Shown: one piece after another, positions 37,741 to 47,895 of the stretch | How positions within the stretch are numbered: position 1 is the first letter of the stretch | Layout: each line of letters begins with the position of its first letter | Assembly (NCBI GenBank): GCA_009599575.1 | Contig: VWND01000005.1 | Span: 1,240,001 to 1,304,000 of the forward strand | Source of the DNA: Blumeriella jaapii | Lineage: Eukaryota > Ascomycota > Leotiomycetes > Helotiales > Drepanopezizaceae | Reading direction: 5' to 3' | Length of the DNA stretch: 64,000 bases | Translations under genes and position numbers: made by a program | Notes under the pieces: model-generated | Told to the model about the DNA's origin: nothing | What the model saw: only the letters and a program-made list of their open reading frames with translations | The model's database searches: none

Positions 37741-38006
37741 TATAACGATTTACTTTTTTGCTATTTTTCGTATTATTTCAGCAACTACGTATAATTGCAA
37801 GTTTCTTGGTTTTTTGATAGGTTTTCTATTAATTATGGAAATTATTTATATATATAAAGCATTTTTTTTTTGCACTTCTGCTTTTTGCAATTGTTAATTC
37901 TAAATGAATATTTTTGTTACAAAACCAAAGGCTCGTTTTTTATACCATGTGAACACGGCGACCAGTTGACTGATCTCCCAGCCCTCCGATTGATTAGATC
38001 GTTACA
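37741..38006 (+). repeat. Third LTR copy of gypsy C
   Basis: It starts TATAACGATTTAC and ends GATTAGATCGTTACA. It is preceded by 420 bp that match gypsy C 24,350-24,775, including the polypurine tract in less decayed form (GGACGAGGAAATAA). Confidence 0.88.
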
Positions 38007-38303
38007 GAAATACTTTTTTCGAGAATTTTATTTTTCCTTTTGTACTTATAGGCGCCTTTTACTAAAAATGTAAAAGGCAGAAATCAATCTGACTATCAAC
38101 CCAACCTTATTCGAGCTCTATTATCTGAACTAGTGTTTCCCTGCCTTTCAATCCTTATACTAAGTTTCTACGAATAACTAAAAGTGCTAGTTTTCTGCGA
38201 ATGCGAAAAGCTATAATATCGATAATAACGGTACAAATGATAATATAATAAAAAATTGTTTTAATAATATCGAATTGCCGTTTCGATAAGCGAAAAATCA
38301 AAA

Positions 38304-38754
38304 TGTAAAAACTAAAAAGCAGAAAAACATTAATTTAAATAATAAAGCTCAGATAAAATTAAATTGATAATCAGATTAATCTTTGCCTTTTATATTTTTA
38401 ATAAAAGGCGTTTATAAGTACAAAAGGGAAAGTAAAGTCTTCGAAAAAAATATTTTCCAAAAAACCAAGCGAATCCTATTTAATAAGCTTTTCCAGCTTC
38501 TATCCCGACCTTTTCTTTTTCGTATAAATTCTTTTAATATAATTCTAATAACTGGTTTTTTAGCAACCATTCTTATGAAATGTTTTATTTAAAAATTATT
38601 TCCAGCTTTTATAATATTATCCGGCCTTTACGGCCTATCCGTAAAAAGTATTATTCGGAGATTAGAAAAAGGCAGAAAGCTTTGGCTGATCACCTGACTT
38701 AGACACGTGATCTGACCGATTATTTGACTAAGCACGTGGTGTTGGTTCCTGACA
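38304..38754 (-). repeat. Inverted LTR copy of gypsy D
   Basis: The reverse complement starts TGTCAGGAACCAACACCACG and ends TTTTTACATTTTGATTT, continuing into gypsy D internal sequence (38,303 downward). It is about 40 bp longer than the other copies, partly from a local duplication around the CACGTGATCTGACCG segment near 38,705-38,740. Confidence 0.82.
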
Positions 38755-39030
38755 TTCTAAAACATAATATATGCGGATAATTACGTGGCTCCGATATCAC
38801 GTAATAACAACGTGATTATCGGATCACGTGACCAATGAACTGATGTCCCATCCTTTCACAACTGCGAAAAAACTAAAAACGGATTAAAAAGTTATAAAAG
38901 TTTAAAATTAAAAAGTTCGGTTTAATGAATTAGTTTTTAAATCGCATAAAATAAATGAAATTGTATCTATTAAAATTATATTTTTTTTGTTTATAATTAA
39001 AAACGATTACGTATATTATTTAAAACAAAA

Positions 39031-39299
39031 TATAAAACGGTAGTGTTTTATATTTATAAATTTTAGTAGTTTTAGCTATTGTCGAGGTATAAACCCTTTC
39101 GAAACTCTCTGCCATTGATTATTTTCAACAGGTATAAAAGCAAAGCATTCTTTTTAAATAATACGATAAGCAGGTATTTTAGTTTTTATTTTTTATTTTT
39201 TTTCTTTTCCTTTTTTCAGTCTTTTCTAGGGGACTCCCTAGATTAACTTACCCACCGATATATGGCCGTATCAGTCTGGTTTTCCTACCTACTTTTACA
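39031..39299 (+). repeat. Third LTR copy of gypsy B, inverted
   Basis: The reverse complement starts TGTAAAAGTAGGTAGG. Homology to 4,810-5,245 continues through the LTR into the internal region down to about 38,861. Its end at 39,299 marks the last repeat base before normal-GC DNA. Confidence 0.88.
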
Positions 39300-40397
39300 G
39301 TAAACGACTAGTCGTAATAAATCGGATTGAAACTGTATACATTCTACTAAGTCCAGCTGGTGCAAAAATATAAGGTAGATATGCGTGCGCTAGCGGACGC
39401 TAACGCAGCGCACTTACAACTGTGATCCCGCTCATCTGATCCCACGTGACCCCTATGGGTATTCCCACAAAAGCTATATTTTTTTTTTTTTCTGTAGTTC
39501 AAACAAAACGAGTCCCCCTCTCTTTAACATTTCCTTCTTTTCCTTTTCTGGGGTGGAAGGGTGCGTAGACTGATTACACCCCACTGTACCTACCTTCTCC
39601 CACCTCTTCCCAGAAAAGTGGCCGTAGATGATACCAAGACGCCATGATTGGCTGACTGTAAATCCACGCGGCCATGTACGGAAAGCGGAGTACAAGGTAA
39701 GACAAAGCTTTTCTCCGGGGGATGGAGCAACTTTACGTTAGACTCCTTCTATTTAAGCTTAAACCCTGCAAGGTTGGAAGCAGAGTCAAATCGTTGCGTT
39801 CAACCGTAAAGGTTAAGCCTTGAAAGTTTAAAGTTTTAAAAGGTTAAAAGTTGAAATGTAAAAATACATCTTCAAATATTTAATATGAAATGTTAAAAAC
39901 GTTATCAAAGTTATCGTTTTATATCCTGGAGGTTTAATTGATTTAATAGTAAATTATAACGTGAGCAGACAACCGGTTTTTCGGTTAATTCAGGATCCGG
40001 TGGGACCAATAACTATTCCAAGCAAATCTGTGCCGCTAGTAGTTCATTTATAATTTCCTTGCCTGACGTCGGTTGGCTTTTGTACGACAATGCGAGCTTA
40101 ACAATTTTCTTTTTCTTTTATTTCTTCTTCCTTTCACGCGTCTCCCCACTCTCGTTCCGCGCTGCATTTGTCTTTTGTTCTCTTGGTCCATCCTTTCCTG
40201 CCGTCCGTCGTTTCCGGTCCTATCCCGTCCTTTGCGATACTTTCTCGATCAAGATCTCCGGATCAGTCAGATCAGTCAGATCAGTCAGATCAGTCAGGCC
40301 ATTTCTTATAACATATCAACGGTACCACCAGTCGCATCAATCACTCGCCCTCTTCTTCGATACAATACCAGAGGATATCATATCTGCCTTATCCCGT
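39300..40397 (+). promoter_or_regulatory. Border region and ERG5 upstream region
   Basis: Base composition changes within tens of bases at about 39,300 from RIP-type AT-rich to normal. No gene is supported. A minus frame of 73 codons at 39,695-39,474 begins in low-complexity sequence and has no recognisable protein. A pyrimidine-rich stretch at 40,100-40,250 precedes four perfect tandem copies of ATCAGTCAG (40,262-40,297), 100 bp before the ERG5 start. This stretch is likely promoter plus 5' UTR. Confidence 0.6.
40262..40297 (+). repeat. (ATCAGTCAG)x4 tandem repeat upstream of ERG5
   Basis: Four exact 9-bp copies lie about 100 bp before the ERG5 ATG. This could be a regulatory array or a simple polymorphic minisatellite in the 5' UTR. 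Confidence 0.9.
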
Positions 40398-42223
40398 ATG
40401 GCAGCAAACGTCAGCTTTGCCGCGCCGCTGGCGTATGCCAAGTTGATGCCGGCGGTAGGTATCTCTCCTGTCAGCAGCATCTTCACTGCCTTCTCCGCTT
40501 TCTCGGAGTTGAGTAGTTGGAAGATCGCTTTGGCCCTGATCGTATTCATGATAGCATATGACCAATGCGAGTCTCCTCTCCCCTCTCGCCCTCCACGACG
40601 GCCTCTACTGACTCTCTTTCCCGAACAGATAGCTATCTCTGGCAGAAGGGATCGATTGTTGGCCCAGCATGGAAAACCCCCTTCATTGGTCCCTTCCTCG
40701 AGTCGGTAAACCCCAAATTCGATGAGTACAAGGCGAAGTGGGCCAGTGGTGAGCTCAGTTGCGTGTCCGTCTTCCACAAGTACGTGATGGTGATTCCCCA
40801 CTATTGATAGCGACATGCTAATTTCGATGCGAGATTCGTGGTCATTGCCTCGACTCGGGACATGTCGCGTAAGGTTTTCAACTCTCCGGGCTACGTCAAG
40901 CCATGTGTAGTGGACGTGGCCACCAAGCTTCTCGGCGAAACAAACTGGGTGTTTCTGGATGGCAAAGCACATGTGGACTTCCGCAAAGGTCTCAATGGGC
41001 TCTTTACTCGAAAGGCACTGGAGACATACCTTCCTGGACAGGATGAGGTCTATAATGCCTATTTTAAAAGGTTTTTGAAAGTTAGCGCGGATGCCGGGGG
41101 AAATCCGGTGCCTTACATGCCCGAATTTCGTGAAGTGATGTGTGCCGTATCCTGCCGGACTTTCGTAGGCCATTACATCTCAGACGCAGCCATCAAGAAG
41201 ATAGCCGACGACTACTACAACATCACTGCTGCGCTTGAACTTGTCAACTTCCCGATCATCCTCCCATTCACCAAAACTTGGTACGGAAAGAAAGCCGCGG
41301 ATATGGTTCTGGACGAGTTTGCCAAATGTGCAGCGAAGAGCAAAGTTCGGATGGCTGCTGGAGGCAGTATTACATGCATTATGGATGGATGGGTCAAGGC
41401 TCAACTCGAATCGGCAAATTACCGCCAACGTCAGGAGAAGGGATTGTCGATGGAGGGTCTCGAGAAGCCCTCACCTCTGCTACGTAATTTCACAGATTAC
41501 GAAATCTCTCAAACAATCTTCACTTTCTTGTTTGCGTCACAGGACGCTACCAGCAGCGCCGCTACCTGGTTGTTTCAAATCATGGCCCAGCGCCCTGATG
41601 TCCTGGACCAAATTCGCGAAGAGAACCTTCGAGTTCGAGGAGGCGACAAGAGCAAGCGCGCAACAATGGATATGCTGGACGAGATGGTCTATACCCGAGC
41701 CGCCGTGAAGGAGCTTCTCAGATACCGCCCCCCAGTAATCATGGTCCCGTATCTCGTCAAGAAAGCTTTTCCAATCACTGATACTTACACGGTTCCCAAG
41801 GGTCTGCTAAACTGCCTTGTGGTCGAGGACACACGCTTATTATCTTTACAGGTGCTATGATTATTCCGACTACCTACCCATCGCTCCGTGACCCCCAAGT
41901 ATACGAAAATCCAGATATCTATGATCCGGATAGATATGTGTTCGGAGATGCCGAGATCAAAGGTGCAAAAAACTTCTTAGTCTTTGGGACTGGACCTCAC
42001 TATTGCCTTGGTCAAGTCTATGCCCAGCTCAACCTCGCTCTCATGATTGGGAAAGCTGCTATGGAACTGGACTGGGTCCACCACCCTACCCCGCTGTCGG
42101 AAGAGATCAAATTGTTTGCCACGATCTTCCCAATGGTATGAACACTCCCTCCAAAGGTGAACAGCTTTCTTTACTGACATGTGCCAGGATGATTGTCCTT
42201 TGACATTTTCCAAGCGATCTTGA
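40398..42223 (+). CDS. ERG5: Sterol C-22 desaturase, cytochrome P450 CYP61 (Erg5)
   Basis: It introduces the C22-C23 double bond in late ergosterol synthesis, at the ER membrane. Five exons give 535 residues: 40,398-40,566, 40,629-40,779, 40,834-41,801, 41,852-42,135 and 42,188-42,223. Intron 1 starts with GC (GCGAGT), the only way to keep frame into SYLWQKGS. An N-terminal membrane segment lies at about residues 38-54 (WKIALALIVFMIAY). The oxygen-binding helix reads FASQDATSSA (about 339), the K-helix E-x-x-R is ELLRYR (about 399), and the haem loop is FGTGPHYCLG with Cys about 481; His in place of the usual Arg is normal for this family. The tiny last exon encodes the conserved DDCPLTF-type end. 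Length and motifs are complete. The nearest degraded transposon is about 1.1 kb upstream. A 278-codon antisense frame (41,173-40,337) is a shadow. Confidence 0.95.
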
Positions 42224-44258
42224 ACTTTGAGCTTTGCTGATTCCATTTTCTACTGATCTGAGCAGGTCTCGTACTTTACTTTAGCCACCATGGGAAAAAT
42301 CTCACAACATGATGGCATCTGGAGAATGGCGTTTGAGGAACAGTGTATGTAGCATAATATGGTACGGAGATCACTTGTAATACTCTAATAATACCGCCTA
42401 ATAAAAGCGCCTATGGGCAGATATATGGCGACCTCAGCTATAAACCAATCGAACTTGGTAGTCCCCACGCTGCACACATAGCCGACATTATTTCATGTGC
42501 CATTCGATTGACGTTCACCTTCGCTTCACTTGAATCATCATAGTCCCATGATGCTACCCATCCTCTCATTTTGACTTTCTGTTGGATCGTCCAGGTTCTC
42601 GTGGTTCCCGTCGTAAACAACAGTCACAATTAAAACAGTATCCTAGTTTGCGAAATTTACAAGTCTAGCCTAGCCGCCCAACCTCCAAGTCTCAGCGTTG
42701 TATTCAATCAGATCACCGACATTGCGGTTGTTACATACCTCTCCGATAGTGACGAGCGATTGAACTATCCCATGGACTTCCTAATCATGTATGTCTCTGC
42801 CTTGCTACGCTAATCGTCAACAGTTGCTCTTGGTTTAAGCAGCAAGTGCCATCTTCGGGTTCGTCCCATCCCCCGATTGAAGTGACCTACGAGTAGGCTT
42901 TTCGTTGGATAGGGGATGACGTTGGCATCCCCCGGCGCGCGCTTTTTGTGGAATTTTGAATGTCTGCTTTCCACCCTTGCTTTGATCGCACTCCAGCTTC
43001 ACAGATCCTGATGTGGCGGAGACAGGCATCGTCCATTCCCTTTGCCGTGATTGTAATTGGCTACTTTCCCGGTGAGATAGGCCTCTCCCTAGAACGGTCT
43101 ACGAACTGTCAAAAGACAGAGATAGAGCGTTGAGTTAGATTGACAAACGGCTTTGGATAGCACAGAGAAGTCGTATGTCATCGTGTGGATCTGGCCTGAG
43201 GTCGAAGTTGAAGCTGACTGGGAGTTGTGTGCTGGCATTCTACTCACCTGCAAGCAAATTTGCTGGGTTCCTTGCATTGCCAGCGATATGATTAGGAAGT
43301 TACAGGAGGGTCAAGGTTTATGTGTACCTTTGTCTATGCACAACTATGTCTTGACTCATCTCTCACGTCTTTCTGACTCCAGAGTTCCCTTGCGCAACGA
43401 AGTAAGCCTATCCTTCCTCTACCTATATCCGTAATCCACACACTAAACGAACGCCGAATGGATTGATACGCCATCTCCTGAAATTCGTAACAAAATTATG
43501 ATAAGCATTACATTATTTTCCTCCAAAGAACTAACTCGGGTGAAAACAATATTAGGTTCTACTTATTCCAAAAAGACCTAAAACCAACACGAATTGCCAT
43601 GTCAGTGTCAATCTGGGTGTAGAGATACAAAGTAGTCGCCGCCAGGCTTCTTGATATTCGGTTGTGTTGTGTTCAAATGGGCAGTCTCTATGCAAATATC
43701 TCGCGCTAGTTTTCATATACGAAGTTATCTAAAATGCTTGATTGTTGAAATGACATCTTCCTGTGGTTTTGTCTGGATGAATGCAATGTAGCTAATCTTC
43801 GGATGTCTACGGGCAGCCCATTGCCAAATAGAGCCTTGAACGAGTCTAGTCACAGTAGACGATTTTCATACAAGCAAATGCTCATTTCTGACCATGACGT
43901 CCAAGTTAGTACATACGAAGCTCGTATGTAAGGAACTCACCAAACGAGACCATCTACACAGCTCAAACCAAACCGACATTTGCCTACATTAAGCTTACGC
44001 TCAATCATCACTCCAGAAGCACAGGATAAAGAATGTAAAGTTGAAGTACAACGCTGGCGGCTATTATGGCAGCAACAAATTAGTAGCGAAGCGCACAAGC
44101 CCGCTTCGCCAGCAGCTACCCGTGTACACGCGCCGAATCAAAGTTTGCAGTAGAAGTAATAAGACACTTCTACTGCAAATGACATTATGGTCTGCTTTGA
44201 AACATGGTCGTCATTTCGCACTCTGCCCAATAACTACACAAGAACCGGGCTGACTGAA
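42224..44258. other. Intergenic region between ERG5 and ASK1 3' ends
   Basis: About 2 kb between two converging genes with no supported gene. Open frames up to 93 codons occur (for example 43,153-43,434 plus) without recognisable content. A short possible two-exon frame starts at 42,290 with a good start context (CCACCATGG) but gives only 37 residues. Perfect inverted repeats occur at 43,911-43,931 (TACATACGA-AGC-TCGTATGTA), 44,086-44,109 and 44,144-44,179. Confidence 0.5.
44144..44179. other. Perfect 14-bp stem-loop downstream of ASK1
   Basis: Arms TTTGCAGTAGAAGT (44,144-44,157) and ACTTCTACTGCAAA (44,166-44,179) enclose an 8-base loop. It is about 80 bases past the ASK1 stop codon, so probably in its 3' UTR. 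A second 8-bp hairpin (GCGAAGCG/CGCTTCGC) is at 44,086-44,109. Confidence 0.7.
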
Positions 44259-45637
44259 CTAGAAGCTATCGTCCAGACTGTCTCTCATAGCAACGATACT
44301 TGGACTATCCATGCCACCTGTGTCATCTAGTCCAGCTCCGGCAGTGGTAAGCAAGTCCTGAACAATTTTCTTGCTGGCCTCCCGTGCTAGGCACTGAATG
44401 TCAGTCGCGGCCTAGTGCGCATCAGTGCGGTACGTACCTGGAGTTTGAAGGAGCCTAGACTGAGGCAAGGAGAATTGAATTGTTTTTGGCGGACTCATCC
44501 CGAGCTCTTTGTAAACCCCTTCCGCATCTTCATCGCTGTCACTTTCCCAGCTGATTTCGTCTTTTATAGGCTGTTTTACGAAAGATTCCTTCGCTCTCCC
44601 TTTGGCGGGCGTCTGAACACTGATCCCAGGTGTTCTAGGTGCGTTGAGTCTACTGTACTGCTTCCTGATCGGCGAATCGAAGATCTCTGCGTGCAGCTGT
44701 GGCGCGGCCACAGGTGGTGAAGACATGGGCGAGGTCGTATCCCTCCAGGAAGGCTTATTGGCAGGCGTTTTCTGCTCCTTCCGGACAGTGTGGGGTGTAG
44801 CTTGTATGCGGTAGTTTTTGTCCAGGACCCTATGCAACAATGGGTCGGCATTCTGTCTCCCTGTGGTCTGCTTAAGATACGATGTGGCATCAAATGGAGA
44901 GGACATGGGAGTCATTGACATATCCGGAATCCGGGACTGCTGGCCTGGTGTAGCGGGCGCCCGCTCTACGTCTTCATCGCTTCCATGTCTTTTCCCGCCC
45001 TTCAATTCTTGCTTCAGCTCCTCATAAGGAGACGAGTACTCTGCAAAACCGAGCTTGTCCGAGGATGAACTCTTGGGGCGAGGAGCTCGAGGGGTACTCC
45101 CGTTGATATCGGCGTTGTCCAGAAGAGAATCTTCTGTTTGGTCGTAAACACCGCTCACTGCGCCGGGAAACTGTGCCGTATCGTCCTCCTGCAGAGACGC
45201 AGACATGGCGTAGGTACTGGCATCTCCGTGAGATTGAGTGTATGAAACGTCGTCATCCTCGCCATTACGCTCCTCGACCCCGGATAGAGAAACGTTGGCA
45301 CTGGCTTCGAAGAACTGCTTCCAAAACTACCCCATGACCAGATCAGTGTCCGCCCAGGGAGGTGATTTTCAAGCACGTTGCCCACCTTGGACCCTTCCCA
45401 GACGGCGTTGGAATGTTCTGCGTACTGCTCCACGATCGGCAGAATGCTCGACGTCACAATGCGGTGCGCTCGACTAAGTTGTGGTCGATTTCTAGCCTTG
45501 TCAGCCTGAGTCCCGAGATGGAGGATAGATAGATGGTGAAGCCGCAGACCTTGCAGTGTCAGCGTGATGGACTGCTCCAGTTTCTCCAGTTCTTCGGTCA
45601 GAGACAAGGGCCGAACCATGGAGGAAGGCCGAGACAT
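44259..45637 (-). CDS. ASK1: DASH complex subunit Ask1, with one-base frame disruption
   Basis: Ask1 is part of the DASH/Dam1 ring that couples kinetochores to spindle microtubules. Exons (minus): 45,637-45,550, 45,491-45,386, 45,326-44,438 and 44,386-44,259. The N-terminus has the family signature LTEELEKLEQSITLTLQ, then EIDHN, RAHRIVTSSILPIVEQY and KQFFEASANVSLSG. The middle is Ser/Pro-rich with many S/T-P sites (likely kinase targets). The last exon has the conserved PAREASKKIVQDLL. Exon sum is 1,211 nt, one short of a full frame: after AAC (Asn of IDHN) only TT precedes AGT-CGA (Ser-Arg), so a base is missing near 45,476. As spliced, it would stop soon after. Oddly, keeping intron 1 (58 nt) leaves the frame open. 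I think an assembly error is most likely; about 403 residues are expected if the frame is intact. Confidence 0.9.
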
Positions 45638-46104
45638 GGTCGGGTAGGTAGGTGATGGGGTGGCAGGACAGAGTTGTGTTCGTGGCGCGGGCTTGTTTAC
45701 GTTGACGGCGACGACAACACACAGCGAGACGCGTCGTGATTTGCTCCCAGGGTGGAGTTCGCTTCGCCCTTTCTCGCGTTACAGTGAGTTGTTGCCTTGG
45801 CACCTACAGTAAGTAGCAGTAAGTAGCAGTAAGTAGTACTGTACTGTACTGTAGCTGTAGCTGTAGCTGTAGCTCTAAGGTAGATCTGTGTTGTACATAT
45901 CGATGAATCCGGGATACGATAAGCAAAGTATTTAAGGTGTTTGAATCCTTGCTCGCAGACGGATTGATGACGTGCTGAAAAGCGAAAGCTACCTACCTAC
46001 CTTACTTGGGCAACAAAGCTCCCGCTCAACTTCAAAGACCAGTGCGTGCCACCTTCAACGAACCGAACCGGTAGACATACAGTACCTCAAGTCTCGCCGC
46101 CACC
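45638..46104. promoter_or_regulatory. Divergent promoter of ASK1 and the rhodanese gene
   Basis: 467 bp between two start codons facing away from each other. It contains three simple repeats in a row (AGTAAGTAGC x3, GTACT x3, GTAGCT x4) at about 45,808-45,875. No gene is supported. Confidence 0.6.
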
Positions 46105-46701
46105 ATGAAGTCGTTACGGGCAGCTTCATTTGCGGTCGTACGGGCCTCGGAATCTTCGTCTCCGCGAGCTTCCCGACAGTTCACACTCTTCCCACGTTCC
46201 TCCTTTCCAAAGACCCCACCCGTTGCGCAGACATGGCATTTCAGATCCTACTCTCAAGAGCTTGCCCCCAGCAAGATCTACACCTTTTCAGACGTCCGTT
46301 GCATCTTCCATGTCCTCTTCCGGTCTCACAGCTTCCTAACATTCACCCAGGTTCGATCTTTTGTCGAGAAGCCTTCCTCCAACCGCGTTCTCGTCGACAC
46401 TCGCGAGCCGGGAGAGGTCCAAGCCACGGGCACGATTCCAGGATCACTTAACATACCAGTGTCTTCGAAACCCGATTCTTTCTTCATCACGGCAGAAGAG
46501 TTCGAGGAAAGATTCGGCTTCGAGAGGCCGGGGAAGGATCAGGAGGTCGTCTTCTACTGCAAGTCTGGGGTGAGAAGCCGGGCGGCCGCCGAGTTTGCAA
46601 GGCAGGCTGGGTGGCTTAATGTTGCAGAGTATCAGGGCAGTTGGCTGGATTGGGAAAAGAATGGGGGCGTCAAGCAGACAAGTGGAAGGAAGTCGTCATA
46701 A
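46105..46701 (+). CDS. Rhodanese-domain protein, probably mitochondrial thiosulfate sulfurtransferase
   Basis: Two exons (46,105-46,293 and 46,351-46,701) give 179 residues. The 57-nt intron is in frame without a stop, so an unspliced reading is also open. Splicing joins TFSD to VRSFVEKP, as the domain requires. The first about 45 residues are rich in Arg, Ser and Ala with no acid-rich patch, typical of a mitochondrial presequence. A single rhodanese domain follows: RVLVDTREPGE, GSLNIP, then the active loop YCKSGVRSR with catalytic Cys about 133, and a final W-L-D-WEKNGG. Single-domain fungal relatives transfer sulfur from thiosulfate or persulfides. The exact donor is not shown by sequence. 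The ATG at 46,105 has a good context (CGCCACCATG). Confidence 0.88.
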   Translation: MKSLRAASFAVVRASESSSPRASRQFTLFPRSSFPKTPPVAQTWHFRSYSQELAPSKIYTFSDVRCIFHVLFRSHSFLTFTQVRSFVEKPSSNRVLVDTREPGEVQATGTIPGSLNIPVSSKPDSFFITAEEFEERFGFERPGKDQEVVFYCKSGVRSRAAAEFARQAGWLNVAEYQGSWLDWEKNGGVKQTSGRKSS

Positions 46702-46924
46702 GACGAGGAGTGCAGTTGGACGGGTTGGAATCATCATAGATGGATGGCACTTATGGGCGTACGGTGGCCCGACGGCCCAAGAGCAACATGAATTGTGCAG
46801 GTGCAGAAGCACGATGCATTCATGGGCTTTTGTTTGCCCATTAGTGAGTGTATTTGGACAAAATTATCATGGCGCCATGCAGCTGCAGATACTCTATCGT
46901 ACAAGTCGAAAATCCAGACGCATA

Positions 46925-47895
46925 TCAAAACCTGAAGAGCCTCGTCTCTCCATTCTCAGCACCTGGCGTCGGCGCACTGGAAGTCTTAGCTGCCGGGCTA
47001 CCGTGTGCGAAGAACAGAACCTTGATGGCGATAGCCAGTCCTGCATGAAGACAGACCACCAGAATCAGCAACGCCTTGCTTGTTTTTCGATCCGTTGCAC
47101 TCAGCACGGGGTATAAATTCCTCAAGAGGAAAGCTACACTGAGGCCAAAACCGACAGCCACAAAGACCAGGTTAAGAATGGTAATCGGAGACCAAGATAC
47201 CAAGGCAACCGGGATCCAGATAAGGTTTGAGTAGCCATATAGCGCCCAGCATTCGAGGAGGTTTGCAGACTCGCTGCCGAAGTACTTCAAAGCTAGAAAC
47301 AGGACGATGGGAATGACCAGTGTGTAGCCGTAAATCAGTCCAGCAGCACCTTGCAAAACCATTAGTAGTGTTTGACGAAATCCGAGTTGGAGATTCTCAC
47401 CACTCAGAAGTCGGAAGTCGTAGACGAAGTGCTCGCTTCCTGACTCTGCCAGGTATTTACTGATTGTGCCGCCCAAGAAAAGGATGAAGACTACAGTCGT
47501 CGCAATCCACACCGGCCCATATAAATCAGGATTGCCTTCTAACACATCGAGGAAGTTGGCACGCGGATAAAGCGCGGCCCAGCATCGCGCAAGAACGGAG
47601 CTCGTGTCGACATCGAAGAATTGCGCGTAGAAGGACAGGGTCCAGAGGAATCTCTTGGAGGAGCCACCGCCGGATGCTGTAGCAGGCGCAGGAAGCCCTG
47701 GAGAGGCACCAGGAAGTTTTCTAGGGATTGTGGAAGCATCGCTGTGGAAGTTCGAGGAGTGAAACTCAAGGTCTTCTTGAAGATCAGTGTGTCCAAGCTA
47801 GACCACAGATTAGTACTGCGCGTTGTCCAACTCAAGGGCGGGCTCACATCTCCCTCCTCGTCTACATCGACCACTACATCATATCCGGCAGACAT
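46925..47895 (-). CDS. YIP1-family Golgi membrane protein (YIPF1/2-like)
   Basis: Two exons (47,895-47,848 and 47,797-46,925) give 306 residues. The start is at MSAGYDVVVDVDEEGD. The intron is 50 nt and phase 0. Residues 1-110 are soluble and acidic, with WTLSFYAQFFDVDT and an NPDLYGPVW motif, which is typical just before the first membrane segment of YIPF1/2 proteins. Five hydrophobic segments follow (for example VWIATTVVFILFLGG and GYTLVIPIVLFLALKYF), the usual Yip1 topology. These proteins bind Rab GTPases and act in ER-Golgi and Golgi traffic. The 3' end is 223 bp from the converging rhodanese gene. I am sure of the family, less of the orthologue (Yip4 or Yip5 in yeast). Confidence 0.85.

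Larger units (their letters stand above)
36949..39299. mobile_element. Mosaic of truncated gypsy A, B, C and D ends
   Basis: In order: gypsy D LTR fragment, plus (36,949-37,318); gypsy C 3' end with an LTR at 37,741-38,006, plus (37,319-38,006); gypsy D LTR 3' part, plus (38,007-38,160); gypsy D 5' end, minus, with internal 38,161-38,303 and LTR 38,304-38,754; gypsy A LTR fragment, minus (38,755-38,860); gypsy B 3' end inverted (38,861-39,299; LTR 39,031-39,299). Each piece was matched by eye to the fuller copies further left. The junctions are abrupt and no piece has both ends. This block is the edge of the repeat compartment. Confidence 0.8.

Noticed and set aside
40337..41173. 278-codon minus-strand frame
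   Set aside because: It overlaps ERG5 exons and introns exactly; ERG5 has all P450 motifs, so this is a shadow.
42290..42470. Small two-exon frame starting in CCACCATGG
   Set aside because: Only 37 residues, unrecognised, within the likely ERG5 3' UTR.
43153..43434. 93-codon plus-strand frame between ERG5 and ASK1
   Set aside because: No recognisable domain, no start context, overlapped by an opposite frame of similar size.
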